From DATLNF01 sp046590575 (lineage in GTDB: Bacteria > Actinomycetota > Actinomycetes > BP-191), in contig JBKJUS010000119.1 of NCBI GenBank assembly GCA_046590575.1, forward strand, positions 1-15,658: DNA of 15,658 nucleotides. The letters are read 5' to 3'. Shown piece by piece: positions 1 to 8,360 of the stretch. The first letter of the stretch is position 1. Every line of letters starts with the position of its first letter. The translations under genes and the position numbers were made by a program. The notes beneath the pieces are model-generated. The model did no database searches, was not told where the DNA came from, and was given only the letters and a program-made list of their open reading frames with translations.

Positions 1-25
1 GCCTTCTGACCTGCATGTTTACCTG

Positions 26-97
26 TGCCCCCGGCAGGATTCGAACCTGCGCTTCTTCCTCCGGAGGGAAGCACTCTATCCCCTGAGCTACGGGGGC
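26..97 (-). tRNA. tRNA-Arg, anticodon CCG
   Basis: Read on the minus strand this is a complete 72-nt cloverleaf. The acceptor stem GCCCCCG/CGGGGGC has discriminator A. The D arm is GCTC/GAGT, and the anticodon stem CTTCC/GGAAG closes the loop CTCCGGA, giving anticodon CCG for codon CGG. The variable loop is 4 nt, and the T arm GCAGG/CCTGC holds the loop TTCGAAT. CCA is not encoded, because CAGG follows the discriminator. It sits divergently beside a receiver gene and 452 bp from argS, whose product would charge it. I worked out the fold by hand and every stem pairs, with one G-T pair in the D stem. Confidence 0.96.
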
Positions 98-109
98 CAG
101 GGCATCCGC

Positions 110-115
110 ACGATA
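110..115 (-). promoter_or_regulatory. Candidate -10 box for tRNA-Arg
   Basis: On the minus strand this reads TATCGT, which fits the actinobacterial TANNNT -10 pattern. A start about 7 nt downstream, near 103, would leave a leader of about 6 nt before the mature tRNA. No convincing -35 hexamer lies 16-18 bp upstream. Only 44 bp separate the tRNA from the divergent gene, so the tRNA promoter must lie here, overlap the receiver gene, or be further away in a longer transcript. Confidence 0.35.
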
Positions 116-129
116 CCGCAGAGCGACGG

Positions 130-135
130 TAGCCT
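130..135 (+). promoter_or_regulatory. Candidate -10 box for a leaderless receiver mRNA
   Basis: TAGCCT matches TANNNT and ends 6 nt before the GTG start at 142, which puts the predicted transcription start on or next to the G of GTG. No Shine-Dalgarno sequence precedes that GTG. This arrangement is typical of leaderless genes, which are common in actinobacteria. No -35 match is visible. Confidence 0.4.
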
Positions 136-141
136 CCGCAG

Positions 142-516
142 GTGCCTACCCGTGTGCTGGTCGTCGATGACGACGCTGTGATCCGTCAGTTGGTCTGCGT
201 CAACCTCGAGCTCGAGGGCTTCGAGGTGTTCACCGCTGAAGACGGCCAGGACGCCCTGGACAAGGTCGTCGAGGTCAACCCCGCTGTCATCACGTTGGAC
301 ATCATGATGCCGCGGCTCGACGGATGGGAGACCGCGGCCCGGCTCCGCGCGGACACTCGGACCGCGCACATCAAGGTCGTGCTGCTCAGCGCGCGGGCGC
401 AAGAGGCGGATCTGCGACGGGGCAAGGGCCTCGGCGTCGATGCCTACCTCACCAAGCCGTTCGACCCGGACGAGCTGATCGAGACGGTACGACGGCTCGC
501 CGGCGAAACTGCCTGA
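142..516 (+). CDS. Stand-alone receiver-domain response regulator (CheY/DivK-like)
   Basis: This 124-residue protein is a single receiver domain with no output domain. It carries the full phosphorylation site: acidic residues D9-D10, the phospho-acceptor D53 in TLDIMMPR, the switch Ser S83 in VVLLSAR, and K105 in YLTKPFD. It should therefore accept phosphate from a histidine kinase and act by protein contact, not by binding DNA. No kinase or partner is encoded in the window, so its pathway is unknown. The GTG at 142 is chosen because the beta-1 strand VLVVDDD needs it; it lacks a Shine-Dalgarno and lies 6 nt after a -10-like box. argS follows after 33 bp, so co-transcription is likely. The domain call is firm; the cellular role is not visible. 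Confidence 0.93.
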   Translation: MPTRVLVVDDDAVIRQLVCVNLELEGFEVFTAEDGQDALDKVVEVNPAVITLDIMMPRLDGWETAARLRADTRTAHIKVVLLSARAQEADLRRGKGLGVDAYLTKPFDPDELIETVRRLAGETA

Positions 517-549
517 CGGAGCTGCAAGCGCGCGCGATAGCCTCGGCGC

Positions 550-2202
550 ATGACGCCATCAGAGCTCGCGGCGAGCGTGCGCGCCGCCGTGCAGCTCGCG
601 GTGGAGGCCGGTGAGCTCGACGTGGCGGTCCCGGAGACCGTTGTCGTCGAGCGGCCGAAGGCTCGTGACCACGGCGACTACGCGACCAATGTGGCGCTCC
701 AGCTGGCCAAGGAGGCCGGCCGCCCGCCGCGCGAGGTCGCCGAGGTCGTCGCGGCCCGGTTGCGGGCCGACCCCGGGATCGAGAGCGTGGAGATTGCTGG
801 ACCCGGGTTCCTCAACCTGCGCCTCTCCGGCGGGGCTCTTGGCGAGGTGGCCCGGCACGTGGTAGCTGCGGGAGCCGCCTATGGCACCAACGACCGCGCC
901 GCCGGGCAGAGCATCAACCTCGAGTTCGTCAGCGCGAACCCCACCGGGCCGATTCACCTTGGCAGCACCCGCTGGGCTGCGGTGGGTGACTCACTCGCCC
1001 GGCTGCTCCAGGCCAGCGGCGCAAAAGTCACCCGCGAGTACTACTTCAACGACCACGGCGCGCAGATCGACCGATTCGCCGCGTCGCTGCTGGCAGCCGC
1101 GCGCGGCGAGAAGGCGCCTGAGGACGGGTACGGCGGCGACTACATCGGCGAGATCGCCTCGCGCGTCCTCGAGCTGGTGCCGGATGCACTCGACCAGGCC
1201 GACACTCAGGAGGTGTTCCGCGCGCAAGGCGTGCAACTGATGTTTGACGAGATCAAGACATCACTGCGCGACTTCGGCGTTGACTTCGACGTGTACTTCC
1301 ATGAGAACCACCTGCACGAAACGGGGGCGGTCGAGCGGGCCGTTGACCGCCTGCGGGCCATGGGCCACATGTATGAGCAGGACGGCGCTCACTGGCTGCG
1401 TACTACCGACTTCGGCGATGACAAGGACCGGGTCGTCATCAAGAGCGACGGCGTCCCGGCGTACATCTCCGGCGACCTCGCGTACTACCTGGACAAGCGT
1501 GAGCGGGGCTTTGACCGGGTCGTGATCATGCTGGGTGCCGACCACCACGGCTACATCGGCCGGCTGATGGCGATGTGCGCCGCATTCGGCGACACACCTG
1601 GGGTCAACCTCGAGATCCTCATCGGCCAGCTGGTCAACCTGCTGCGCGACGGCCAGCCGCTGAAAATGAGCAAGCGGGCCGGGACAGTCATCACCCTGGT
1701 CGACCTCGTTGAGGCCATCGGCGTCGACGCGGCTCGCTATGCGTTGGCCCGGTCCAGTGCTGACTCGGTTCTCGACATCGACCTCGACATGTGGTCGCGG
1801 CAGAGCAGCGACAACCCGGTCTTCTACGTGCAGTACGCCGCAACGCGGGCTGCGTCTGTTCTCCGCAACGCGGGCGAGCTCGGCCTGCAGGTCGATCCCG
1901 ACGCTGACCTGTCGCTGCTCACCGATCCGAGGGAGACGGATCTGCTACTGGCCCTGGCCGAGTTTCCACAGGTCGTCGCCACCGCCGCGGAGCTTCGTGA
2001 GCCACACCGGGTGGCGCGGTATCTGGAGGAGAAAGTAGCCCGGTCAGCACAGCGCTTCTGGGATGAGTGCCAGGTGCTGCCCAAGGGAGATGAGCCGGTC
2101 GCGGCCACGACTGCCCCGCGCCTGTTGCTCTGGCGGGCCACCCGCACGGTGCTGGAGAACGGCTTAGGCCTGCTCGGCGTCCGTGCACCGGAGCGGATGT
2201 GA
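550..2202 (+). CDS. argS: Arginyl-tRNA synthetase
   Basis: This 550-residue class I aminoacyl-tRNA synthetase attaches arginine to tRNA-Arg in the cytoplasm. Residues 1 to about 90 resemble the N-terminal Add-1 domain that contacts the tRNA elbow. The catalytic Rossmann core follows, with the HIGH signature present as HLGS (136-139) in SANPTGPIHLGS. The KMSKS loop is KMSKR (372-376), as in many bacterial ArgRS. A C-terminal DALR anticodon-binding domain begins near residue 424 (NPVFYVQYAATRA). Length is normal for the family. The ATG at 550 has only a weak ribosome site, 33 bp after the receiver gene. The stop overlaps the GTG of lysA by 4 bp, which suggests translational coupling. A tRNA-Arg gene lies just upstream in the opposite direction. 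Confidence 0.97.
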   Translation: MTPSELAASVRAAVQLAVEAGELDVAVPETVVVERPKARDHGDYATNVALQLAKEAGRPPREVAEVVAARLRADPGIESVEIAGPGFLNLRLSGGALGEVARHVVAAGAAYGTNDRAAGQSINLEFVSANPTGPIHLGSTRWAAVGDSLARLLQASGAKVTREYYFNDHGAQIDRFAASLLAAARGEKAPEDGYGGDYIGEIASRVLELVPDALDQADTQEVFRAQGVQLMFDEIKTSLRDFGVDFDVYFHENHLHETGAVERAVDRLRAMGHMYEQDGAHWLRTTDFGDDKDRVVIKSDGVPAYISGDLAYYLDKRERGFDRVVIMLGADHHGYIGRLMAMCAAFGDTPGVNLEILIGQLVNLLRDGQPLKMSKRAGTVITLVDLVEAIGVDAARYALARSSADSVLDIDLDMWSRQSSDNPVFYVQYAATRAASVLRNAGELGLQVDPDADLSLLTDPRETDLLLALAEFPQVVATAAELREPHRVARYLEEKVARSAQRFWDECQVLPKGDEPVAATTAPRLLLWRATRTVLENGLGLLGVRAPERM

Positions 2203-3536
2203 CCAGCCAAGCTGCCCACGCTGATCTCGTGCCATCGGTCTGGCCGTGCACCGCGGTGCGCAATGCGGAGGGTGCGCTCGAGATTGGCGGCCTTGACGTG
2301 CGTCAGCTCGCGCAGGACTACGCGACGCCGCTGCTAGTGCTCGACGAGGACGACCTCCGCGCGCGGTGTCAAGGCTGGCGCGCGGCCTTCGAGGGGTGGC
2401 CGGCCGGAGCTGATGTCGCGTATGCCGGCAAGGCGCTGCTCACGAAGGGGGTCGTGCGGATCATCGCCGAGGAAGGTCTCGGGCTTGACGTCTGCACCGG
2501 TGGCGAGCTTGCGGTGGCGCTGGCCGCCGACTTCCCAGCCGACCGGATCTGGTTCCACGGCAACAATAAGTCGAACGACGAGCTTGTCCGCGCAGTGGCC
2601 GCGGGAGTGGGGACCATCGTCCTCGACTCCTTCGAGGAGATCGGCCGGCTCGTGGCGGTAGCCGTTGCAGGCGGGGTCCGGCAGCGGGTTTACGTTCGGG
2701 TTACGCCGGGGGTCGAGGCGCACACCCACGAGTACGTGCAGACCGGCCAGGAGGACCAGAAGTTCGGCTTCTCGTTGGCCTCGGGCGCCGCGATCGAGGC
2801 CTGCCGTCTGGTGATGGCTGAGCCGGCGCTGCACCTGGTCGGCATTCACTGCCACATCGGGTCGCACATCTTCGACACCCACGGCTTCTCGCTCGCCGCG
2901 CATCGCATGGTCGAGTTGCTTGCTGCGGTCCGCGACGAGCACGGCGTCGAGCTTCCCGAGCTCGACCTCGGTGGTGGGCACGGCATTGCCTATACCGCCG
3001 CCGACGATCCGATGAGCGCGGCCGACCACGCGGCCGGCCTTCGGGCGATCGTCGACAGGGAGTGCGCAGCCGTCGGTCTCACGGTGCCCCGCGTCGTCGT
3101 CGAGCCCGGCCGGGCGGTCGTCGGACCGACAACGGTCACGATTTACGAGGTGGGCACAGTGAAGGTCCTACCTGGCCTGCGCACCTATGTCAGCGTCGAT
3201 GGCGGGATGAGCGACAACATTCGCACTGCGCTGTACGACGCCCGCTACACCGCGGTGCTCGCGTCGCGCAGATCCGACGCGGAGCCGCGCAACGTCACCA
3301 TCTGCGGCAAGCACTGCGAGAGCGGTGACATCGTCGTGCACGACGTGCCGCTCCCTGCTGACCTGGCGCCGGGGGATCTTGTCGCCGTGCCGGCGTCGGG
3401 GGCTTACCACCGCTCGATGGCGAGCAACTACAACCACGTGCCGCGACCGCCCGTCGTCGCCGTACGCGATGGCACGTCGCGGGTCCTGATCCGCCGCGAG
3501 ACTGAGGCCGACCTGCTCGCTCTGGACGTCGGGTGA
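2199..3536 (+). CDS. lysA: Diaminopimelate decarboxylase
   Basis: This 445-residue PLP enzyme decarboxylates meso-diaminopimelate to L-lysine, the last step of lysine synthesis. It has the fold III layout: an alanine-racemase-like barrel, then a C-terminal beta domain. The PLP lysine is K78 in VAYAGKALLTK. HCHIGSHI (217-224) and EPGRAVVG line the cofactor pocket. The CESGD motif, with C373 and E374, contributes to the active site across the dimer. The GTG at 2199 overlaps the argS stop in a GTGA tetranucleotide, and the lysA stop overlaps hom in the same way. The position between argS and hom matches the usual actinobacterial cluster, as in the corynebacterial argS-lysA operon. No lysine riboswitch is visible, and there is no space for one. 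Confidence 0.97.
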   Translation: MTSQAAHADLVPSVWPCTAVRNAEGALEIGGLDVRQLAQDYATPLLVLDEDDLRARCQGWRAAFEGWPAGADVAYAGKALLTKGVVRIIAEEGLGLDVCTGGELAVALAADFPADRIWFHGNNKSNDELVRAVAAGVGTIVLDSFEEIGRLVAVAVAGGVRQRVYVRVTPGVEAHTHEYVQTGQEDQKFGFSLASGAAIEACRLVMAEPALHLVGIHCHIGSHIFDTHGFSLAAHRMVELLAAVRDEHGVELPELDLGGGHGIAYTAADDPMSAADHAAGLRAIVDRECAAVGLTVPRVVVEPGRAVVGPTTVTIYEVGTVKVLPGLRTYVSVDGGMSDNIRTALYDARYTAVLASRRSDAEPRNVTICGKHCESGDIVVHDVPLPADLAPGDLVAVPASGAYHRSMASNYNHVPRPPVVAVRDGTSRVLIRRETEADLLALDVG

Positions 3537-4825
3537 AGGCGCCGCTCAAGGTCGCGCTGCTCGGCTGCGGCGTCGTCGGCTCTCAGGTCGTGCGACTCAT
3601 GCACGAGCACGCCGATGACCTCGCGGCGCGCATCGGCGCTCCACTGGAGATCGCCGGAATCGCCGTGCGGGTCCCCGCCAAGAAGCGGGACCTGCCAGTC
3701 GACGCGGCGTTGTTCACGGCAGACGCCAAGGGTCTCGTCGAGCGTGCCGACGTCGATATCGTCGTCGAGGTCATCGGCGGGATCGAGCCGGCCCGCACGT
3801 TGCTGCTCGCCGCGTTCGAGAGCGGCAAGTCGGTCGTGACCGCCAACAAGGCGCTGCTCGCCAGCGACGGCGCGACTCTTTATGACGCCGCCGCTCGGGC
3901 CAGCGCCGACCTCTACTACGAGGCGAGCGTCGCCGGTGGTATCCCGTTGCTGCGGCCCCTGAAGGAGTCACTCGCCGGCGACCGCCTGCATCGCATCCTG
4001 GGCATCGTCAACGGCACCACCAACTACATCCTCAGCCGCATGGACGAGACGGGGGCATCCTTCGCCGAGGCTCTCGACGAGGCGACCGCACTCGGGTACG
4101 CCGAGGCCGACCCGAGCGCGGACATCGAGGGCTTCGATGCGGCGGCGAAGGCAGCGATCCTCGCGAGCATCGCTTTCCACACTCGGGTGACCGTTGGTGA
4201 TGTGCACCGTGAAGGGATCACTGACGTCACCTCAGCCGACATCGCCAGCGCCCGCGCCATGGGTCGCGTGGTCAAGCTGCTCGCGATCTGTGAGCGGGTC
4301 GGGGACGGCATCAGCGTGCGTGTGCACCCGGCGATGATCCCGCTCAGCCACCCGCTGGCTGGAGTGCGCGAGGCTTTCAACGCCGTCTTTGTCGAGGGCG
4401 AGGCGGTGGGCCAGCTGATGTTCTACGGCAGGGGCGCCGGCGGAGCCCCGACGGCTAGTGCGGTGCTCGGCGACCTGGTGGCGGTGGGACGCAACCGGTT
4501 GTCGGGCTCACGCGGTGCGGGCGAGTCGGCGTACGCCGCGCTCCCAGTGCGTCCGATGGGAGAGACCCGGACCCGCTATCACGTGAACCTTGACGTCGCG
4601 GACGTGCCCGGGGTGTTGGCCGAGGTAGCCGGCGCGTTCGCTGCGCAGGACGTTTCCATCCGGACGGTCCGGCAGGAGGGGCACGGCGCCGACGCCACAC
4701 TCGTCCTGGTCACTCACGAGGCTCCCGACGAGGCGCTCGCCCGCACCGTGGGCTGGCTGCGAGGCCTTGACGTCGTGCGCGCGGTCACCAGCGTGATGCG
4801 CGTCGAGGGCGGTGAGCCGATATGA
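3533..4825 (+). CDS. hom: Homoserine dehydrogenase with C-terminal ACT domain
   Basis: This 430-residue enzyme reduces aspartate semialdehyde to homoserine, the branch point toward threonine and methionine. The N-terminal NAD(P) fold shows G11-x-G13-x-x-G16 in LLGCGVVGSQV. K106 lies in TANKALLA, and the substrate region contains GIVNGTTNYIL (157-167). By alignment with the yeast enzyme, E191, D197, D202 and K206 match its substrate and catalytic residues E208, D214, D219 and K223. From about residue 345 an ACT domain follows (NLDVADVPGVLAEVAG), which in this family often mediates threonine feedback inhibition. Start GTG 3533 overlaps lysA by 4 bp and the end overlaps thrC by 4 bp. It is a monofunctional form, not fused to aspartokinase. 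Confidence 0.97.
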   Translation: MKAPLKVALLGCGVVGSQVVRLMHEHADDLAARIGAPLEIAGIAVRVPAKKRDLPVDAALFTADAKGLVERADVDIVVEVIGGIEPARTLLLAAFESGKSVVTANKALLASDGATLYDAAARASADLYYEASVAGGIPLLRPLKESLAGDRLHRILGIVNGTTNYILSRMDETGASFAEALDEATALGYAEADPSADIEGFDAAAKAAILASIAFHTRVTVGDVHREGITDVTSADIASARAMGRVVKLLAICERVGDGISVRVHPAMIPLSHPLAGVREAFNAVFVEGEAVGQLMFYGRGAGGAPTASAVLGDLVAVGRNRLSGSRGAGESAYAALPVRPMGETRTRYHVNLDVADVPGVLAEVAGAFAAQDVSIRTVRQEGHGADATLVLVTHEAPDEALARTVGWLRGLDVVRAVTSVMRVEGGEPI

Positions 4826-5901
4826 CCGAGCGCGGATTGGCAGCACCGGCGTCCTGGCGCGGCATCCTTGAGGAGTACCGCTCCCGGATGCCCATCGACA
4901 AGACCACTTCTGTCATCACGTTGCGCGAGGGGGGCACGCCGCTGGTGCCCGCAGCCACCCTCTCCGAACGGACTGGGTGTGAGGTGTGGCTCAAGGTCGA
5001 GGGCGCCAACCCGACCGGGTCGTTCAAGGACCGCGGCATGACGGTGGCGATCACCAAGGCGGTGGAGGAGGGCAGTCGCGCCGTCATCTGCGCCTCGACC
5101 GGCAACACCTCGGCCTCGGCGGCGGCCTACGCTGCGCGTGCCGGGATCGTCTGTGCCGTGCTCGTGCCCAGCGGGAAGATCGCGCTCGGCAAGCTCGCAC
5201 AGGCCCTGGTGCACGGTGCCCAGCTGCTGCAGGTAGACGGCAATTTCGACGACTGTCTCGGGCTGGCCCGCGACCTGGCGAAGAACTATCCGGTCACCTT
5301 GGTCAACTCCGTCAACCCCTACCGCATCGAGGGCCAGAAGTCGGCGTCGTTCGAAGTCTGCGATGTTCTCGGCTCGGCACCCGATGTGCACTGCTTGCCC
5401 GTCGGCAACGCAGGCAACATCACGGCGTACTGGAAGGGCTACCGGGAGTACCACCGCGACGGCCTCATCGACACGCTGCCGGTGATGCGCGGCTTCCAGG
5501 CAGCCGGCGCCGCCCCGCTCGTGTCCGGTACGCCGGTCGCCAAACCGGTCACCATCGCGACCGCCATCCGGATCGGCAACCCTGCGTCGTGGTCCGAGGC
5601 TCTGCAGGCGCGTGACGAGTCAGGTGGCGCGATCGAGTCAGTGACCGACCGGCAGATCCTTGACGCCTACCGCCTGCTGGCCCGTTCGGAGGGGGTGTTC
5701 GTCGAGCCGGCCTCCGCGGCCAGCGTCGCGGGGCTGTTGCAGGCCAGCGCCCTCGGTACCCTCGAGCGCGGTCGGCGGGTCGTCTGCACGGTGACCGGTC
5801 ACGGCCTGAAAGACCCCGAGTGGGCGATCGCGGGTGCTCCCGCGCCGCGCACTGTGGCCGTCGACGCGCCGGCGGCCGCGGCGGCGCTCGGCTTGATCTG
5901 A
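4822..5901 (+). CDS. thrC: Threonine synthase
   Basis: This 359-residue fold II PLP enzyme converts O-phosphohomoserine to L-threonine. The PLP lysine is K69 in NPTGSFKDRG. The cofactor-phosphate loop is STGNTSAS (92-99), and a second conserved stretch is PVGNAGNITAYWKG. The C-terminal VTGHGLKDPE (324-333) is characteristic of the short threonine synthase class found in actinobacteria. The ATG at 4822 overlaps the hom stop (ATGA), so coupling with hom is likely. The next gene starts 10 bp downstream and is a transporter, whereas thrB usually follows directly. ThrB, which makes its substrate, is encoded about 1.3 kb further on. Confidence 0.97.
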   Translation: MTERGLAAPASWRGILEEYRSRMPIDKTTSVITLREGGTPLVPAATLSERTGCEVWLKVEGANPTGSFKDRGMTVAITKAVEEGSRAVICASTGNTSASAAAYAARAGIVCAVLVPSGKIALGKLAQALVHGAQLLQVDGNFDDCLGLARDLAKNYPVTLVNSVNPYRIEGQKSASFEVCDVLGSAPDVHCLPVGNAGNITAYWKGYREYHRDGLIDTLPVMRGFQAAGAAPLVSGTPVAKPVTIATAIRIGNPASWSEALQARDESGGAIESVTDRQILDAYRLLARSEGVFVEPASAASVAGLLQASALGTLERGRRVVCTVTGHGLKDPEWAIAGAPAPRTVAVDAPAAAAALGLI

Positions 5902-5911
5902 GCGGGCGCCC

Positions 5912-7192
5912 ATGCAGCCGCCACCCGGCAGCCGGGGCTACGTCGCGCTGCTCCGCGAGGAAGGCGACTTCCGGCGGGTTTTCCTCGCGCAGATCATCAG
6001 CCTCGGCGGCGACTGGTTCGCGCTCATCCCGCTGCTGACTTTGCTCGAGCGACTCACCGGCGGCGGACTGTGGGGTGGGCTTGTTCTGGCCGTCGACACG
6101 GCGGCCTTCGCGGTCCTCGCGCCGTACGCCGGCACGGTCGCCGACCGGTTCGACCGCCGCCGAACGATGGTCGTGGCCGACTTCGCCTCAGCCGCGATGG
6201 TGCTACTTCTGCTTCTCGTCCGCTCTGAGTCGACTGCGTGGGTTGCGCTCGTCGCGATCGGTGGGGTCGCCATCGCCAAGTCGTTCTTCACGCCGGCGTC
6301 GAGTGCCGCGATCCCCAACCTCGTGCCATCCGCCGATCTCGTCCGCGCGACCGTCCTCGGCGGTGCGGTGTGGGGCACGATGCTCGCAGTCGGGGCGGCC
6401 GCAGGCGGACTTCTTGGCTTCATCATCGGAGCCCGGTGGTGCTTCGTGCTCGACGCACTCAGCTTCGTGGTGTCCGGCATCCTCGTCATGCGCACGCGCA
6501 CGCCGTTCAGCGAGGAGCGTGAGAAGGCGGCAGTGTCGTCGGTGCTCGACGACATCCGCGAGACAGTGCGCTATGCCCGAGCGGAGCCGAGAGTGCGCGC
6601 TCTGCTTGCGTGCAAGGTCGGGGTCTCGCTCGGCAACGGCACGCTCGCGCTGTTTCCGCTCTACTCGACGAGGATCTTTCGGGCCGGCGAACTCGGCACC
6701 GGCCTCCTCTACAGCGCGCGCGGCTTCGGAGCCCTCGTCGGTCCGTTCTTCATGCGCCGCTTCGTCAGCCGGGACTCCGCGCTTCTCTGGCCAGTGCTCG
6801 CCGTCAGCATCGGCCTCTTCGGTGTGTCCTACCTTGGCTTCTCTGCCGCACCTATCTTCGCTGTCGGATTGTTGTTCGTCGCCCTCGCCCACGTCGGAGG
6901 TGGTGCCAACTGGGTGCTCTCGACGTATGGCATCCAGTCCGTCGTTCCGGACCATGTGCGCGGCCGTGTCTTCAGTGCCGACTACATGCTGGCCACCACC
7001 GCCATCACCATCAGCCAGGTCGTCGCGGGTGTGCTCAGCGAGACGGTCGCGGTGCGGTCCATCTCGGCCGGTCTCGGTCTGGTCGTCCTTGGCTACGCGC
7101 TGGTCTGGTACGCCGTGACGCGGCGGCTTCGGCGCCAGCCCGGGCCCGACGTGACGACCCCGGTGTGGACAGCGCCCAAGATCACGAGTTAG
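5912..7192 (+). CDS. MFS transporter (EntS/MFS_3-like), substrate unknown
   Basis: This 426-residue integral membrane protein has about 12 hydrophobic segments, near residues 24-46, 52-74, 87-103, 110-126, 148-172, 176-193, 231-250, 262-280, 291-310, 313-334, 362-380 and 384-402. The MFS signature motif A is clear after the second segment (GTVADRFDRRR, 74-84). The PDHVRGRVFS stretch (346-355) resembles the EntS-like efflux branch. A cytoplasmic loop (about 194-230) divides the two halves. The ATG at 5912 has a weak ribosome site 10 bp after thrC, so it is probably read from the same mRNA. Location among threonine genes hints at amino-acid or related export, but nothing in the sequence fixes the substrate; known ThrE and RhtA exporters belong to other families. 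Confidence 0.9.
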   Translation: MQPPPGSRGYVALLREEGDFRRVFLAQIISLGGDWFALIPLLTLLERLTGGGLWGGLVLAVDTAAFAVLAPYAGTVADRFDRRRTMVVADFASAAMVLLLLLVRSESTAWVALVAIGGVAIAKSFFTPASSAAIPNLVPSADLVRATVLGGAVWGTMLAVGAAAGGLLGFIIGARWCFVLDALSFVVSGILVMRTRTPFSEEREKAAVSSVLDDIRETVRYARAEPRVRALLACKVGVSLGNGTLALFPLYSTRIFRAGELGTGLLYSARGFGALVGPFFMRRFVSRDSALLWPVLAVSIGLFGVSYLGFSAAPIFAVGLLFVALAHVGGGANWVLSTYGIQSVVPDHVRGRVFSADYMLATTAITISQVVAGVLSETVAVRSISAGLGLVVLGYALVWYAVTRRLRRQPGPDVTTPVWTAPKITS

Positions 7193-7225
7193 GTCGGTTC
7201 GGCGTACGGCGATGCGGCGGCGGCA

Positions 7226-7234
7226 GAGGGAGAG
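7226..7234 (+). promoter_or_regulatory. Ribosome binding site that fixes the thrB start
   Basis: GAGGGAGAG ends 6 nt before the GTG at 7241. It is one of the strongest Shine-Dalgarno matches in the window. It supports that GTG and independent translation of thrB after the 48-bp gap that follows the transporter gene. Confidence 0.7.
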
Positions 7235-7240
7235 ACTCAA

Positions 7241-8149
7241 GTGGCAGGTCCGAGCTTTCGAGCGGCACCGGTGCGGGTGCGGGTGCCAGCCACGTCGGCA
7301 AACTTGGGCCCTGGATTCGACGCGCTCGGTCTCGCCCTGGGCCTTTACGACGACGTCGTCGTCCGCATCGCCGACTCCGGGCTGCACGTCGACGTCGCCG
7401 GCGAGGGAGCCGAGGACCTGCCGCGAGACAAGCGGCACCTCGTGGTCCGCGCTGTCCGAGCTGCCTTTGACACCCTCGGTGGTCAGCCCCGTGGCATCGA
7501 GGTGGTCTGCGCCAACCGGATCCCGCAAGGCCGGGGGCTGGGCTCGTCCGCATCAGCGATCGTCGCGGGCATTACCGCAGCTCGCCACCTGGTGCTCGGC
7601 GGTATGACTGACGAGGACGTGCTCGCACTCGCAGCGCAGCTGGAAGGGCATCCAGACAACGTCGCGGCGGCGCTACTGGGTGGCTCGACCATCGCGTGGT
7701 CGGGCGAGCGCGGCGTGCGGGCGACGCGGGTGGAGCTACACCCCGATCTGCGTGCTGTGGTGCTGGTGCCGAACACCCGCTCGTCGACCGCAAAGGCCCG
7801 GAGGATGCTGCCGGAGACGGTGCCGCATGCCGATGCCGCCTGGTCTGCTGGTCGGGCTGCACTGCTGGTCGAAGCGCTGAGTCGCCGCCCCGACCTGCTG
7901 CTGGACGCCACCGATGACGTGCTCCATCAGCCCTACCGGGCCGAGGCGATGCCGCGCACTGCGTCGCTGCTGCAGGCCCTGCGAGCCAAGGGTGTGGCCG
8001 CCGCTGTCAGCGGCGCCGGTCCCACGGTAATCGCCTTGGGCAGCAGTCCGGGGCTTGAAGCTGTGTCCGGGATGGCTCCCCGAGGATGGACAGCGCACCG
8101 GCTCGACATCGACCGGACCGGCGCCCAGGCGGTGCCGATCGGCGGGTGA
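7241..8149 (+). CDS. thrB: Homoserine kinase
   Basis: This 302-residue GHMP-family kinase phosphorylates homoserine with ATP to give the substrate of ThrC. The three GHMP motifs are in order. Motif 1 is VPATSANLGPGFDALG (15-30). The phosphate-binding motif 2 is GRGLGSSASA (97-106). Motif 3 is AAVSGAGPTVIALG near residue 250. Length is normal for the family. The GTG start is supported by the strong ribosome site 6 nt upstream. It is separated from thrC by the MFS gene, but no terminator is visible between them, so the whole argS-to-thrB run may be one transcript. A 386-bp non-coding stretch follows, before rho. Confidence 0.97.
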   Translation: MAGPSFRAAPVRVRVPATSANLGPGFDALGLALGLYDDVVVRIADSGLHVDVAGEGAEDLPRDKRHLVVRAVRAAFDTLGGQPRGIEVVCANRIPQGRGLGSSASAIVAGITAARHLVLGGMTDEDVLALAAQLEGHPDNVAAALLGGSTIAWSGERGVRATRVELHPDLRAVVLVPNTRSSTAKARRMLPETVPHADAAWSAGRAALLVEALSRRPDLLLDATDDVLHQPYRAEAMPRTASLLQALRAKGVAAAVSGAGPTVIALGSSPGLEAVSGMAPRGWTAHRLDIDRTGAQAVPIGG

Positions 8150-8185
8150 CTGGAACCGGCCGGAATGCTCACCGGCGCGGCGCTG

Positions 8186-8214
8186 TTGCCCTGACGGCGG
8201 CGCATCGTTACGCT
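8186..8214 (+). promoter_or_regulatory. Candidate rho promoter
   Basis: The -35 element TTGCCC (8186-8191) and the -10 element TACGCT (8209-8214, matching TANNNT) are separated by exactly 17 bp. Transcription from here would start near 8221 and give rho a 5' leader of about 315 nt. Chance matches occur in GC-rich DNA, but the spacing and position just after thrB are favourable. Confidence 0.45.
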
Positions 8215-8360
8215 TCGCCTTGTCCCACCTGCTCGCGCAGCTTGGCTGCCGCTCTTCTCGGCGCCGTACACCGGACGCATGTACTCCCGGTGGCCCGCGG
8301 CCCACCCTGTCATCGTCTTCCGTGCAGCGTCGTCGGAATCCGCGCACAGCGCGCCACGTC

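Noticed and set aside
2150..2250. Lysine riboswitch or T-box before lysA
   Set aside because: lysA overlaps the argS stop by 4 bp, so there is no untranslated leader to hold one.
6203..7528. 441-codon open frame on the minus strand opposite the MFS gene and thrB
   Set aside because: It crosses two real genes, is Glu/Asp/His/Arg-rich without motifs, and arises from third-position GC bias.
8159..8176. Hairpin GCCGG/CCGGC after thrB as a terminator
   Set aside because: The stem has only 5 bp with an 8-nt loop and no T-run, which is expected by chance in GC-rich DNA.
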